53,603 nt of DNA from an uncultured Erysipelotrichaceae bacterium (GCA_945877405.1 CAMCSA010000012.1:1-53603); one strand, 5' to 3'. Positions 37,448 through 46,152 are shown, counted from the first letter of the stretch. A program made the numbers and translations. Notes: generated by a model not told the origin, from the sequence alone.

Positions 37448-37496
37448 AGAATACACATGAAAAATCAGTTAAAAGCCTGTGTAAAGTTTATGTTAA
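37448..37496 (-). promoter_or_regulatory. Pho-box-like direct repeats at the Na/Pi transporter promoter
   Basis: Four hexamers on the minus strand begin every 11 bp: TTAACA (37491-37496), TTTACA (37480-37485), TTTTAA (37469-37474), TTTTCA (37458-37463). A -10 like TATTCT follows at 37448-37453 with no good -35. PhoP of Bacillus binds TTAACA-like repeats with 11-bp spacing at activated promoters. No phoPR genes are in the window. Confidence 0.5.
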
Positions 37497-37524
37497 ATAT
37501 CACGTAATCTTTACAGAAACATCC

Positions 37525-37549
37525 AAAAAAGGCATGAATTAACATGCCT
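37525..37549 (-). terminator. terminator after the DUF3196-like gene
   Basis: Minus strand AGGCATG, loop TTAATT, CATGCCT, then TTTTTGG. It begins just after the stop codon. Confidence 0.85.
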
Positions 37550-37551
37550 GA

Positions 37552-38256
37552 TCAGTTCAGAATCACATGATTGTAATCAGATGCATACTGCTTTAACTGT
37601 TCCTGCAGTACTTCATCCTGTAATAAATCCGCCACCTGGCAGGCACATTCATATGCCAGATCCCTTCCTTCTTCCTTATCATAGGTCAAAGGCAGATTCA
37701 TATAGATTGCAGAAACAAGCACCTTCATTGCAAGCTCATACACAGAAGGATATTTGTTGCCAAGCCATTCCTGAAGATATTGCCTTGCGGTAACAAACCC
37801 TTCACACTGATCCACCGGAACAACGCAATCCCCATCAAATGTATATTCCAAACCATCTTTGATGACTGTAAACTCTTCTTCAATCTGCTGGGATGCAATG
37901 GCATTGATCAGTAATGCCTGTGCCTGAGGAAACGGATCACTGTTGAAATATGCCTGTATTTCGTCTGTGAGTTGACGCAGATTACGTCCCATTAAAGCAT
38001 TGACTGCAGCAAGCTGTCTGGAAGCATCTCCATTCAGATCCATAAGGATCTGATCCAGACTGCTTTCCTGTACCACTCTGTTTTCACTTTTCCCATAGCG
38101 GATATCTTTCTGCAGTTGCTGCAACTGCTTTTCAATATCAGATGGAATATAAGGCATTGATAATTCCTTTGTAACAAGTGCAGATGCCTGCTCATACTGT
38201 TTCTGTTCAATCAGTTGTCTGATTTCTGTGATGATTTCTTCGTACCAGTTATCCAT
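37552..38256 (-). CDS. DUF3196-like protein of unknown function
   Basis: 234 residues, cytoplasmic, mostly helical. It resembles the small DUF3196 family found in Erysipelotrichia-like bacteria; I recognise the style more than a diagnostic motif. The N-terminus (IRQLIEQKQYEQASALVTKELSMPYIP) looks like a tetratricopeptide-type helical pair, and the middle has IASQQIEEEFTVIKDGLEYTFDGDCVVP. The start ATG has AGGA about 11 bases upstream. It has its own promoter and terminator, so it is a single-gene unit. Confidence 0.7.
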   Translation of the reverse strand: MDNWYEEIITEIRQLIEQKQYEQASALVTKELSMPYIPSDIEKQLQQLQKDIRYGKSENRVVQESSLDQILMDLNGDASRQLAAVNALMGRNLRQLTDEIQAYFNSDPFPQAQALLINAIASQQIEEEFTVIKDGLEYTFDGDCVVPVDQCEGFVTARQYLQEWLGNKYPSVYELAMKVLVSAIYMNLPLTYDKEEGRDLAYECACQVADLLQDEVLQEQLKQYASDYNHVILN

Positions 38257-38278
38257 AGATGTTAAATTCCTGTTGAAA

Positions 38279-38307
38279 ATAGTAAACGATTTGTGAAAGA
38301 TTGACAA
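38279..38307 (-). promoter_or_regulatory. promoter for the DUF3196-like gene
   Basis: Minus strand TTGTCA (38302-38307), 17-bp spacer, TACTAT (38279-38284). TGACA-GT-TGTCA, a short inverted repeat, overlaps the -35. Confidence 0.6.
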
Positions 38308-38310
38308 CTG

Positions 38311-38829
38311 TCATACTGTAATCCAGTATCTTTCAATCCAGCCGCTTCCGGTTAAGCCAACATCATCCTTGACCATGTTTTCCATCACACCTCCACATGC
38401 CTGTATCGTTTTACGGGACCCGATGTTATCCATATCACAACACAACAGCACTTTTTCTTCCCCTGCCTGTCTGCAGTAATCAATCATCAGCTTCAGCATC
38501 TTAACTGCATGCCCCTGCCTGCGAAAAGAAGGACGGATGCTGTAACCGATACTGCCACCATAATGCAGCAGAAAGTCAGATAAAGGATGCCGGTAGTCAA
38601 TAATGCCAATGACCCGATCAGCATCATCCACATACAGGAAAACATCTGATGGAACATAGGCTTTCCCATATGCTTTTGTAAGCCGTTCTACAAAGTTGAG
38701 CCATTCCTGTACTGACTCCGTATGTTCAAGCCCGGCACAGCCATCGAAGTGATCACCATGTTCCATCATTTCCTTACGGAAGGATAGAATCTGTTTTTCA
38801 TAGGACATATCCGGTCTTACAAGTTTCAT
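38311..38829 (-). CDS. GNAT family N-acetyltransferase
   Basis: 172 residues. The acetyl-CoA motif is SIRPSFRRQGHAVKMLKLMIDYCRQ (R-x-x-G-x-A pattern, residues about 98-120), followed by LCCDMDNIGSRKTIQACGG, where an Asn-x-x-S/A segment packs on CoA. Substrate unknown. Its ATG directly abuts the right end of the IscB element, and joining the element flanks gives GGAGATTAAT-ATG, so it was originally translated as the gene directly after sbcC. In its present state AGG in the element end serves as a weaker ribosome site. Confidence 0.88.
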   Translation of the reverse strand: MKLVRPDMSYEKQILSFRKEMMEHGDHFDGCAGLEHTESVQEWLNFVERLTKAYGKAYVPSDVFLYVDDADRVIGIIDYRHPLSDFLLHYGGSIGYSIRPSFRRQGHAVKMLKLMIDYCRQAGEEKVLLCCDMDNIGSRKTIQACGGVMENMVKDDVGLTGSGWIERYWITV

Positions 38830-38835
38830 GTGAAT

Positions 38836-40143
38836 CTACCTGGCGAGGAAACCTGCTGATTTATCAGCGGGAGGAATCGCCATTCTCCTTTCTGTAAGCA
38901 TTCCTTTGTTGGTGCTTAAGTATTTGATTTTCTTGAATGACACAGATCCTTTATTGACCTTTGTACCATCCAGTGTTCGAATATCCATAAACCCGCTTGT
39001 TCTTCTGCCAAATACAAAGTATTCCTGATCTTCGTATTCTACAGTGTCAAACAGTCTGAAACCTCTTACTGTATGCGGAGCCTGATTCCTTTTACGGATT
39101 CCGCCTTTCAGAATCGTATTCTTATGGATCTGTCTGTTATGATGCCGTATTGCTTTTGAAAGATAGTAATCGCCATCATATTTTGCTGCGTAGTTTTTCG
39201 TAATCACTATGGCATCATTGATATGTGATTTTTCTAAACCATATCGTTCTCTCCAGAATTTTGTAATATAGCCATATGTTTCCTGCACGTGCATACCAAG
39301 TGGCTCGTACTTTTCTCTTAGTCTTGCTACAAGTGTCTTTCTCATAATTCCCATAAATGCAGCATCTTTGAAAGAATGACCTCTTCTCCTGTCTGGAAGT
39401 TTCTTTGTTCCATCATGGATTGCTTTATGGCATTCTTCACACAGCGTTACAAGATTGTCTGGAGCATTACCACCTGTTTTCCGTGACTCAATGTGATGTA
39501 CATGAAATTTTGTGCCATCTTTATGTTTCTTACAGCACTGGCATGTATAGTTGTCTCTTTTGAGAACATACTGTCTTACGTTATATTCGTCATACATCTC
39601 ACCCAGCTGATAATCTGTTCCCACTGGAAGTGGCTTTCCTTCTTCCATTGCTTTGAGTCTTTGTGTGTCAAATTCCGCTGTCTCTACTCTGATCTTTGTG
39701 ATCGGAAGTATCTTTGTGATTTTTGTAATTGCGGATACATGTTCCTGAATTTTCACCTCAACAGAAGGTGCGATCCATCCTTTTGGCTTTGAATGAACTC
39801 TGTTTTCAAATCTTGCCTGTCTGTATCTTGTTTTCCGGTTTCTTCTTGCTCGTCTGTTCTGTCTTCGATTTGAAAGAAGATTTACAACATCGTTTCTTGG
39901 ACTGAGTTCTTCTGCGTACAGAACATTCTTTTCTGTTGTTGCAGCAATACCAACATGTTTGCTTCCTGCATCCATCCCTAGTGTTACTGGTTGTTTATAG
40001 CCAGACGAACCGTAAAACATTTGAATTGTGAAAGGATTTCTTTTTACTACAGTTGCCTTTCCATTCTGTAGAAGCACTCTTGCCTTTTGAGGTTTGCACG
40101 GCATAAGAGGCTCACCGTGCCTGTTGATTACATAAACGTACAT
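38836..40143 (-). CDS. iscB: RNA-guided nuclease IscB
   Basis: 435 residues with all IscB parts in order: PLMP domain (EPLMPCKPQKARVLL, about 11-25), split RuvC-I LGMDAGSKHVGIA (Asp58), Arg-rich bridge helix NRRQNRRARRNRKTRYRQ (about 92-109), RuvC-II KIRVETAEFD (Glu154), HNH nuclease with CQCC, HVHHI (His216/217), TLCEECHKAIH (about 200-243), RuvC-III HINDAI (Asp309), and a C-terminal TAM-interaction region. All catalytic residues are present, so it should be active as an omega-RNA-guided DNA nuclease. AAAGGA lies upstream of ATG. The last codons lie in the right-end palindrome (AIPPADKSAGFLAR). Confidence 0.95.
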   Translation of the reverse strand: MYVYVINRHGEPLMPCKPQKARVLLQNGKATVVKRNPFTIQMFYGSSGYKQPVTLGMDAGSKHVGIAATTEKNVLYAEELSPRNDVVNLLSNRRQNRRARRNRKTRYRQARFENRVHSKPKGWIAPSVEVKIQEHVSAITKITKILPITKIRVETAEFDTQRLKAMEEGKPLPVGTDYQLGEMYDEYNVRQYVLKRDNYTCQCCKKHKDGTKFHVHHIESRKTGGNAPDNLVTLCEECHKAIHDGTKKLPDRRRGHSFKDAAFMGIMRKTLVARLREKYEPLGMHVQETYGYITKFWRERYGLEKSHINDAIVITKNYAAKYDGDYYLSKAIRHHNRQIHKNTILKGGIRKRNQAPHTVRGFRLFDTVEYEDQEYFVFGRRTSGFMDIRTLDGTKVNKGSVSFKKIKYLSTNKGMLTERRMAIPPADKSAGFLAR

Positions 40144-40199
40144 ATGCCGTCCTTTCTATGTCAGATATATAACAGAGAATATAACTCTGTTCAGCTTCT

Positions 40200-40460
40200 G
40201 ACGAGCTGTAATAGAGCAGATTGCCATAATCTGCTCAGACACCATCGCCAATGTTATCTTTGCTTTTTACACATACCACACTGTTCCTACCTCTTAGAAC
40301 TGTTTAATGACATACCACAGAGCTTCAGATTTGGTGTTACGTCCGAAGGTGTGATGACAGAGATAACGTAGTACCCTTATTGCATATGGCACTGCAAGGG
40401 TACTCAGGCTAGTCAACAAAGGCTTTTTCAAGCCTGTGGATTTATCCACGGGTTATTGAC
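40200..40460 (-). ncRNA. IscB omega-RNA (HEARO RNA) scaffold
   Basis: The 317 bp upstream of iscB fold well when read on the minus strand. GTCAA (40456-40460) pairs with TTGAC about 45 bases on, enclosing hairpins GTGGAT-AA-ATCCAC and GGCTT-GAAA-AAGCC. Next, AGTACCCTT pairs with AAGGGTACT (9 bp), GTTATCT pairs with AGATAAC enclosing a multibranched region, and a final hairpin GAGCAGATT-ATGGC-AATCTGCTC lies at 40214-40236. The guide would be the roughly 16 bases 5' of it, in the end of sbcC (positions 40461-40476). Exact 3' end not determined. Confidence 0.85.
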
Positions 40461-40461
40461 A

Positions 40462-43400
40462 TTAATCTCCTGTCATCAATGTAATATGGCTGCCATCACT
40501 GTCTTTTGTGACAATGATCTTCTGAGGAATGCATTCATCCAGCCTCTGTACATGAGAAATGATACCGACAAGGTGGGTATGATCTTCTGAAAGGCTGTCC
40601 AATACCTGAATTGCCTGATCTAGAACATTTCCATCCAGTGATCCGAATCCTTCATCAATGAATAAGGTGTCCAGACTCTGTCCACCAGAATGCATCCGTA
40701 CGACATCCGATAACCCAAGCGCCAAAGAAAGTGAAACAAGAAAGGATTCCCCGCCAGACAATGATGCAGACTGTCTTTTTTCTCCACTCATCCGATCCAG
40801 TACTTCAATATCAAGTCCTGCGCTACCGTTTTTCCGATACGATTCCATCCGATGTACAAGCTGATACTGCCCTGATGAAAGGATTTCCAGCCTTGCATTT
40901 GCCATCTCAATGATCTGCGTAAAGGAAGATGTCATAGCGTAACGTTCAAAGGAAAGCCTGCCACCAGCACCATTACTTCCCATCGCAAGATCATTCATCT
41001 TACTCAGTAATGCCATCATCTTCTGTGCTGTATTCAGTTTTCCACTCAGTTGCTTTGCCTGTTCATATGTTTCGCTGTGATTAGCATACATTCTGTCTGC
41101 CTTTGCATACAGGATGTCAATCCTGCGATACTGTTCTCTTGCTTCAGCAATGTCACTTTCAATGCGTTCAAGATCCTGTTTCTGCATGCCTTCGGTCTGC
41201 TTTTTCAGCTGATGCACACGTTGTTGTGTAATTGCCAAAGCATGATTCCATGCATTCAGACGTTCCGTATTGTCGGCAATCCAGACAGATAGATCATCCA
41301 TGCCTGCAATCTGAGCCAATACTTCTTCTTCCTTTTCAAAGCCACAGGAAACAAGCTGGGTTTTCAGCTGAGCGGTTGCTTCTTCCAGTCTTTGACTGAC
41401 TTCAGGCAGCCGGTTTTTCTGAACCTGTAAAGAACCCTGCAATTGGAAAAGCTGCTTATGCAGTTGGGATTCCTGCGTGTAAAAACAGGTAATCTGCTCT
41501 TCCATGGACGCTTTACTATTTTTCAGCTCAGCAATCATTTCCAGCAGCTGTTTTTCTGTTGGAACAGGGAATGATTTTGTCCGGTTTTCAATCTGAGCAG
41601 CAACAGATTCCATCTGCGCATGGATGGCAGAACTTCTGTTCTGTAATGTCACACTCTCATTTCTGATGCTTTCCAGCTGCAGTTTCAGATCCACTGCAGT
41701 GTTCTGCAGCTGTTTGAGCCGTGTGACTTCTGCCTTTTTTTGTGCGATTGCAGTCTGCAGATTTGTAATTGATGCAAGATCTGTTTCCAACTGATTACGC
41801 AAAGTAGCCTGCGCTTTTGAAGAATCCCATTTCTGTTGTGGAAGCAGCCTTTCAGAAACAGATTCAATGGCAGCTGTACATTCCGCCTGTAAGGAGGCAA
41901 AACTGTTTTGAACAGTACGCAGCTGCTGATCTGCCTTTTCAAAGGCAGCCTGCTTTTTTTCAACTGCACTGCGATCTGGAATCTCATCACTGCTTTGTGC
42001 CAGCTGATCGATCTGATCGACTGTGATATGGCTTCCACATACCGGACAGGTGGAATGACCTGTTTCTTTCAGCTGTTTTTTCATTGTTTTGGCTAAAAGA
42101 CCCGTCTGCCCGTCAATGAATCTGCGATAGATGCATGCATATTCTTCCTGTGCGATTGCAGCTTTGCGAAGTGAATTTTCCAGTTTCTTTTTCAGATCTT
42201 CCATATCATTCTGCAGATCCATAATATGGTTGACAGCCAGAACGTCATCCTCAATCCGCTTCTTTTCTGCAGTGCACTTCTGCAATGCATACGTATCTGC
42301 TTCCAAAGATACCTGCAAACTTGCCAGTCCGGCAATTTGCTGTTCCCCTGTTGCGATCGTTTCTGCCAGTACAGCTTCCTGCTTTGTAACTGCAGCAATT
42401 CTTTCTTCCGTATTGTTTTTCTGCTGTAACAGCTGTTGTTTTTGACTGTTCAGACTTTCTACTTCTTCATATAAAGCTTTGCTCTGTTGTAAGGATGTCA
42501 GTTTTTCAACCGCTTCCTTGACGGCTTTTTCATATGCTTCAATCTGGTTTTTTTGTCCCTGCAGTTTTTCTGATTGAACGCGTAATGCACTCTCTTCCTT
42601 CTGCAAAGCTGCGATGGATGCTTCCAACTGCTGTAAAGCATGCATTGCATCCTGTTTTCTGCTGATGGCAGGTAACAGTCTAGAATCAATGAGTGTAACT
42701 GTATGAATCTTCTGTTTTAATGCTTCATAGTCATCTTTCTGATCCGATAATACCTTCAGCTGTGCTTCATTTTCACTAAGCTGTTGCAGTAAGGCATTAC
42801 CATTTGTTGCCTGTACAAGTTTTTCCTTTAAGTCTAACCCTTTCTGGGTCGTCTGCTCTTTTTGTTTCTGTAGCTGCTGTACGTGTTTTTCATCTGTTTC
42901 CATCAGACTTTTCAGTGAAACAAGCAGATCCGGATGGAATGGATGGTAACAGAAAGGATCAGAATCTTCCGGCATGACAAACTTCTGTTCCATTAACCAT
43001 GTCATCTGATCCTGCAATTGTTTCCCTGTATCCGCCTGCTTCAGATAAGCCTGATGAATCAAAGAAGCGTAATTGCGGATGAGACGATGATCAAAAAGGC
43101 GGGATAGAATCTGTGCCTTTCCTTCACTATCACTTTTCAGAAACTGTTTGAATTCCCCCTGTGCCAGCATGATGATCTGCGTAAACTGTTCCCGATTGAA
43201 GCCAAGAATCTGCGTCACAGCTTCATTGACACGTCTGCTGTTTTCCGTTACCGGTGCTCCATCCTTAAACATTTTTGCATCAAATTTCGGTATGGAATCC
43301 CCGTTTTTTGATTTTGGATAATGAATGGTACGGATCAGTTCATAGTCATGTCCATGATGGGTGAATAAAAAGCGTACCTTTGTATCAGTGGATCGATCCA

Positions 43401-43608
43401 CAAGATCACTGTGCATCATTGCAGGCTTTCTTTCATTCCCTGATAATTCCCCATATAAGGCAAATACGATACCATCATAGATCGTTGTCTTACCTGCGCC
43501 AGTATCTCCCGTAATCAGAAAAAGACCATGATGAAAACGAGTAAAATCAATTGCTGTTTTCTGGCTGTATGAGCCAAAGGCTGTCATTTCAAGTAATAAC
43601 GGTTTCAT
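40462..43608 (-). CDS. sbcC: exonuclease subunit SbcC
   Basis: 1048-residue SMC-like ATPase partner of SbcD (Rad50 homologue). The N-terminal half-ATPase has FLITGDTGAGKTTIYDGI, long coiled coils flank a zinc hook STCPVCGSHI (about residues 525-535), and the C-terminal half has SLSGGESFLVSLSLALGLSD and LDTLFIDEGFGSLD. It overlaps sbcD by 4 bp. SbcCD opens DNA hairpins and trims blocked ends. The last codons (MTGD-stop) form part of the guide-encoding flank of the IscB element. Confidence 0.96.
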   Translation of the reverse strand: MKPLLLEMTAFGSYSQKTAIDFTRFHHGLFLITGDTGAGKTTIYDGIVFALYGELSGNERKPAMMHSDLVDRSTDTKVRFLFTHHGHDYELIRTIHYPKSKNGDSIPKFDAKMFKDGAPVTENSRRVNEAVTQILGFNREQFTQIIMLAQGEFKQFLKSDSEGKAQILSRLFDHRLIRNYASLIHQAYLKQADTGKQLQDQMTWLMEQKFVMPEDSDPFCYHPFHPDLLVSLKSLMETDEKHVQQLQKQKEQTTQKGLDLKEKLVQATNGNALLQQLSENEAQLKVLSDQKDDYEALKQKIHTVTLIDSRLLPAISRKQDAMHALQQLEASIAALQKEESALRVQSEKLQGQKNQIEAYEKAVKEAVEKLTSLQQSKALYEEVESLNSQKQQLLQQKNNTEERIAAVTKQEAVLAETIATGEQQIAGLASLQVSLEADTYALQKCTAEKKRIEDDVLAVNHIMDLQNDMEDLKKKLENSLRKAAIAQEEYACIYRRFIDGQTGLLAKTMKKQLKETGHSTCPVCGSHITVDQIDQLAQSSDEIPDRSAVEKKQAAFEKADQQLRTVQNSFASLQAECTAAIESVSERLLPQQKWDSSKAQATLRNQLETDLASITNLQTAIAQKKAEVTRLKQLQNTAVDLKLQLESIRNESVTLQNRSSAIHAQMESVAAQIENRTKSFPVPTEKQLLEMIAELKNSKASMEEQITCFYTQESQLHKQLFQLQGSLQVQKNRLPEVSQRLEEATAQLKTQLVSCGFEKEEEVLAQIAGMDDLSVWIADNTERLNAWNHALAITQQRVHQLKKQTEGMQKQDLERIESDIAEAREQYRRIDILYAKADRMYANHSETYEQAKQLSGKLNTAQKMMALLSKMNDLAMGSNGAGGRLSFERYAMTSSFTQIIEMANARLEILSSGQYQLVHRMESYRKNGSAGLDIEVLDRMSGEKRQSASLSGGESFLVSLSLALGLSDVVRMHSGGQSLDTLFIDEGFGSLDGNVLDQAIQVLDSLSEDHTHLVGIISHVQRLDECIPQKIIVTKDSDGSHITLMTGD

Positions 43609-44834
43609 TCATCAGTCTCCTTTTTCACCCAGGCAAGCAATGCATCCACACAATCATTCAGATCAGACTCCTGCATGTCACTTTCCTGTAACAGCTGAGC
43701 CGCCTTTTCCATGAATGCATATTCTTCTTTTTCTGGAGGCATACCACCAGACTGCTCTGTATACAGATCAGCAAACAGCTGTTCCACGCTCTTTGTCCTG
43801 AGTGTATCTTCTTGCAATGAGGATGGAGTATGATCAAAATGATGATAGGAAGAAGTCATTTCCAATAACATGCTTCCACCATCATTCAATATGGATTTCA
43901 CAAGAGAATAGAACGATGCATCCACAATGTCATCTGTAATCGTAATGGAAACAAGGGAATCATGAACAGGCTGATTCTGCAGTGAAGCAATGACGGCAGC
44001 CTTTGTATCACATAACGCAACCAGTGGATGCAGTGGTGGCACTGCAATTTTTGTAATGGACAGGTTTCCTTTTTCGTGTAATGTGACTTCCACAAGTCCT
44101 TTTTCTTTCTGCTTCAACTCTTCAAAGTGATAACACATTGGTGTACCGGCATAGCGGATATTATCCTTACCAACCGGATAGGAAGAGTGAATATGACCTA
44201 AGGCAATATAATCAAACGGTTCAAATACCGTATGTTCAATCTGTCCTACGCCTCCTACCATCGATTCCGATCCACCACGCTCAATTTCCTTTCCATCCAC
44301 TACCACATTCTGATGTGCAATCAGAATATTTCTTTCTTCTGTATGTATTTCCTGAACGGAGATCAGTTTTTCCATTGCCTGCTGGTATGTATGAATGGAA
44401 TCATCATGCAGCAGGTATGCGATCTGCTCTGGAAAAACATAAGGGAGCATCCAGAATGTCACAGGCCCACAGGCATCTTGATATGTGACATGTGGAATGA
44501 TGGCATCTGTTAAAGTACCGGTAATATGAACAGCAGAGTCGTTGAGAATAGAACTTCCAAAAGCAAGTCGTTGGCCACTGTCATGATTACCGGCAATCAT
44601 GAAAACAGGGATGTGTAAGGAATGCAGTCTGCTGACAAGCTGGTCCAGCAGCTCTACTGCTTCTTTGGATGGTTGGCTGCGGTCATATACATCCCCTGCA
44701 ATCATCACACCATCGGGATGATTAATTTCACACAGCTGAAGGAATTGCTGCATCCAGTATTCCTGTTCCTCCAGCAGAGATTTTCCATAAATGATCTTTC
44801 CAAAATGAAGATCGGCAATATGATACAGTTTCAT
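43605..44834 (-). CDS. sbcD: exonuclease subunit SbcD
   Basis: 409-residue Mre11-type metallophosphoesterase. Motifs: HIADLHFGK, MIAGDVYDRSQPS, IAGNHDSGQRLAFG, NILIAHQNV and ALGHIHSSY. The start is the ATG at 44834 (MKLYHIADLHFG) with GAGG eight bases upstream; a frame opening at 44927 runs into the IS right end and is not native. The TATAAT 23 bases upstream remains, but the IS element replaced what lay before it. Confidence 0.95.
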   Translation of the reverse strand: MKLYHIADLHFGKIIYGKSLLEEQEYWMQQFLQLCEINHPDGVMIAGDVYDRSQPSKEAVELLDQLVSRLHSLHIPVFMIAGNHDSGQRLAFGSSILNDSAVHITGTLTDAIIPHVTYQDACGPVTFWMLPYVFPEQIAYLLHDDSIHTYQQAMEKLISVQEIHTEERNILIAHQNVVVDGKEIERGGSESMVGGVGQIEHTVFEPFDYIALGHIHSSYPVGKDNIRYAGTPMCYHFEELKQKEKGLVEVTLHEKGNLSITKIAVPPLHPLVALCDTKAAVIASLQNQPVHDSLVSITITDDIVDASFYSLVKSILNDGGSMLLEMTSSYHHFDHTPSSLQEDTLRTKSVEQLFADLYTEQSGGMPPEKEEYAFMEKAAQLLQESDMQESDLNDCVDALLAWVKKETDE

Positions 44835-44856
44835 ACATTGTACCTCGATGCACTCC

Positions 44857-44862
44857 ATTATA
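44857..44862 (-). promoter_or_regulatory. sbcD -10 box directly abutting the IS right end
   Basis: Perfect TATAAT on the minus strand, two bases outside the IS terminus (TTCAC at 44865-44869). The -35 position now falls inside the element's right end, so the sbcDC promoter is either hybrid or disrupted. Confidence 0.5.
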
Positions 44863-44864
44863 AC

Positions 44865-45000
44865 GTGAACCACCCGTCCCTGAAGGGACAGGCTTCTGGG
44901 AACATCAAACTTAGCTGCAGACTTCACAGCCAGAGGTTCAATTATTTACCATGGCTCGTTCCGAGCCTTTTTTTGTATCCATTCAGGCTAAGCCAACGGC
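44865..45000 (-). ncRNA. likely TnpB omega-RNA (reRNA) scaffold region
   Basis: In TnpB elements the guide RNA covers the 3' end of tnpB and the right end. Here 118 bases between the tnpB stop and the element terminus hold hairpins GGCTCG-GAA-CGAGCC and GTCCC-TTCA-GGGAC. The guide would be the flank after TTCAC, namely the sbcD promoter/leader (from 44864 downward). The 5' end of the RNA is not determined. Confidence 0.6.
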
Positions 45001-46152
45001 TAAACCTGTTTCATTGATGTTGATCGCAGCGTTGATGTCTCGATCATGGTGGGACCCGCACTCAGGACAGTCCCATTCTCTGACTTTTAGCCATCCGTAT
45101 GCGTTGTAACCCATACGATTGTTGACACACCCACATACATTGCATGTCTGGCTCGTGTATCCTGGGTTAACACGAATCAGCTTCTTTCCATAAGAGAGAC
45201 ATTTGTATGCAAGCATGTCTGCAAACATGTTCCAGGAAGCATTCGCAATGGCTCTTGACAGATGATGGTTGTTCATCATACCCTTAGCTTTTAGGTCTTC
45301 AATCACAATCACGTCATATGTCTTTACAAGCCATGTACTCAGCTTATCCAGATAGTCTTTTCTCTGATTGGCAACATGTTCGTATATCTTTGCACACATC
45401 CGCCTTGCTTTCTGATAGTTTTTGAAATCTGTCAACCGCAGATCTTCGTTCTTCTTCATTGCCTCCTTGGCTGACAGAAGCCTTCTTGATGCAAGTCTTT
45501 GCCAGTGGCGAAGGCGTTCTTCGGACTCTTTGTCAAAGCGAGGCATGCTGATTTTCGTCCCATCAGAAAGAATTGCAAAGTCTTTGAGCCCGACATCAAT
45601 GCCGATTGTCTTTCCTGTCTTTGGAAGATCGACTTCCTCATATTCGCAAAGAACAGACGCTTCGTATTTTTCAGAGGCTTTCTGCCTAATGGTAATGGAG
45701 CAGATCCGTCCATGAGGGAGTTTTCCGGCTTTGAAATACACAGATCCCAGCTTTGGGATGCGGATATGATGAGCGTCGATAACAACAATGTTATTGTTGA
45801 CACACTTGGAAATGTAGCTCTGCTCATGTCTCTTTGATTTGAACTTTGGAAAACGGCTCTGTCCTTTAAAGAAACGGACATAAGCTTCATGCAGGTTCTC
45901 GTTTGTGCCGGTCAGGGCGGTTGAGTCAGCATCTTTGAGCCATGGATATTCTCTTTTGAGCTGTTTGAGAAGATAGTTCATGGAAAACGCACTCAGGTAT
46001 GGAGCGGAAGGTTCATTGTCGTGTCGTTCTTTCTGCATTGCCAGCATATTGTTCCAAAGCCATCTTGAACAGCCAAACGAAACGGCAATCTGCTCTTTCT
46101 GCGCATCATTGGGATACAGACGAATTCGGAATCCTCTCTTAATCTTTGTCAT
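44983..46152 (-). CDS. tnpB: RNA-guided nuclease TnpB
   Basis: 389 residues. N-terminal helical recognition part begins KRGFRIRLYPNDAQKEQI; RuvC-I is GIDVGLKDFAIL (Asp186), RuvC-II VIVIEDLKAKGM (Glu285), the zinc finger CNVCG...WDCPECG (Cys337, 340, 362, 365) and RuvC-III HDRDINAAINI (Asp372). All catalytic residues are present. The chosen ATG (MTKIKRG) overlaps the tnpA stop by 14 bp. TnpB cuts the emptied donor site or homologous sites to keep the element. Confidence 0.93.
   Translation of the reverse strand: MTKIKRGFRIRLYPNDAQKEQIAVSFGCSRWLWNNMLAMQKERHDNEPSAPYLSAFSMNYLLKQLKREYPWLKDADSTALTGTNENLHEAYVRFFKGQSRFPKFKSKRHEQSYISKCVNNNIVVIDAHHIRIPKLGSVYFKAGKLPHGRICSITIRQKASEKYEASVLCEYEEVDLPKTGKTIGIDVGLKDFAILSDGTKISMPRFDKESEERLRHWQRLASRRLLSAKEAMKKNEDLRLTDFKNYQKARRMCAKIYEHVANQRKDYLDKLSTWLVKTYDVIVIEDLKAKGMMNNHHLSRAIANASWNMFADMLAYKCLSYGKKLIRVNPGYTSQTCNVCGCVNNRMGYNAYGWLKVREWDCPECGSHHDRDINAAININETGLAVGLA

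Larger units (their letters stand above)
38830..40460 (-). mobile_element. IscB (HEARO) IS200/IS605-like element without its own TnpA
   Basis: 1631 bp. The left end starts GTCAATAACC right after TTAAT at the sbcC stop codon; the right end has an imperfect palindrome (38842-38881, arms GGCGATTCC / GGTTTCCTCGCC with inner hairpin GCTGAT-AA-ATCAGC) and finishes in TTCAC next to the GNAT start codon. No target duplication is seen, as expected for this single-strand mechanism. No transposase is inside, so movement would need one in trans, such as the TnpA at 46139-46585. Confidence 0.85.

Noticed and set aside
40144-40460. CRISPR array or riboswitch upstream of iscB
   Set aside because: No regularly spaced repeats; the nested stems fit the omega-RNA of IscB.
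44835-44927. A longer N-terminus for SbcD
   Set aside because: The extra codons lie in the IS right end and leader; the native family start MKLYHIADLHFG has its own ribosome site.
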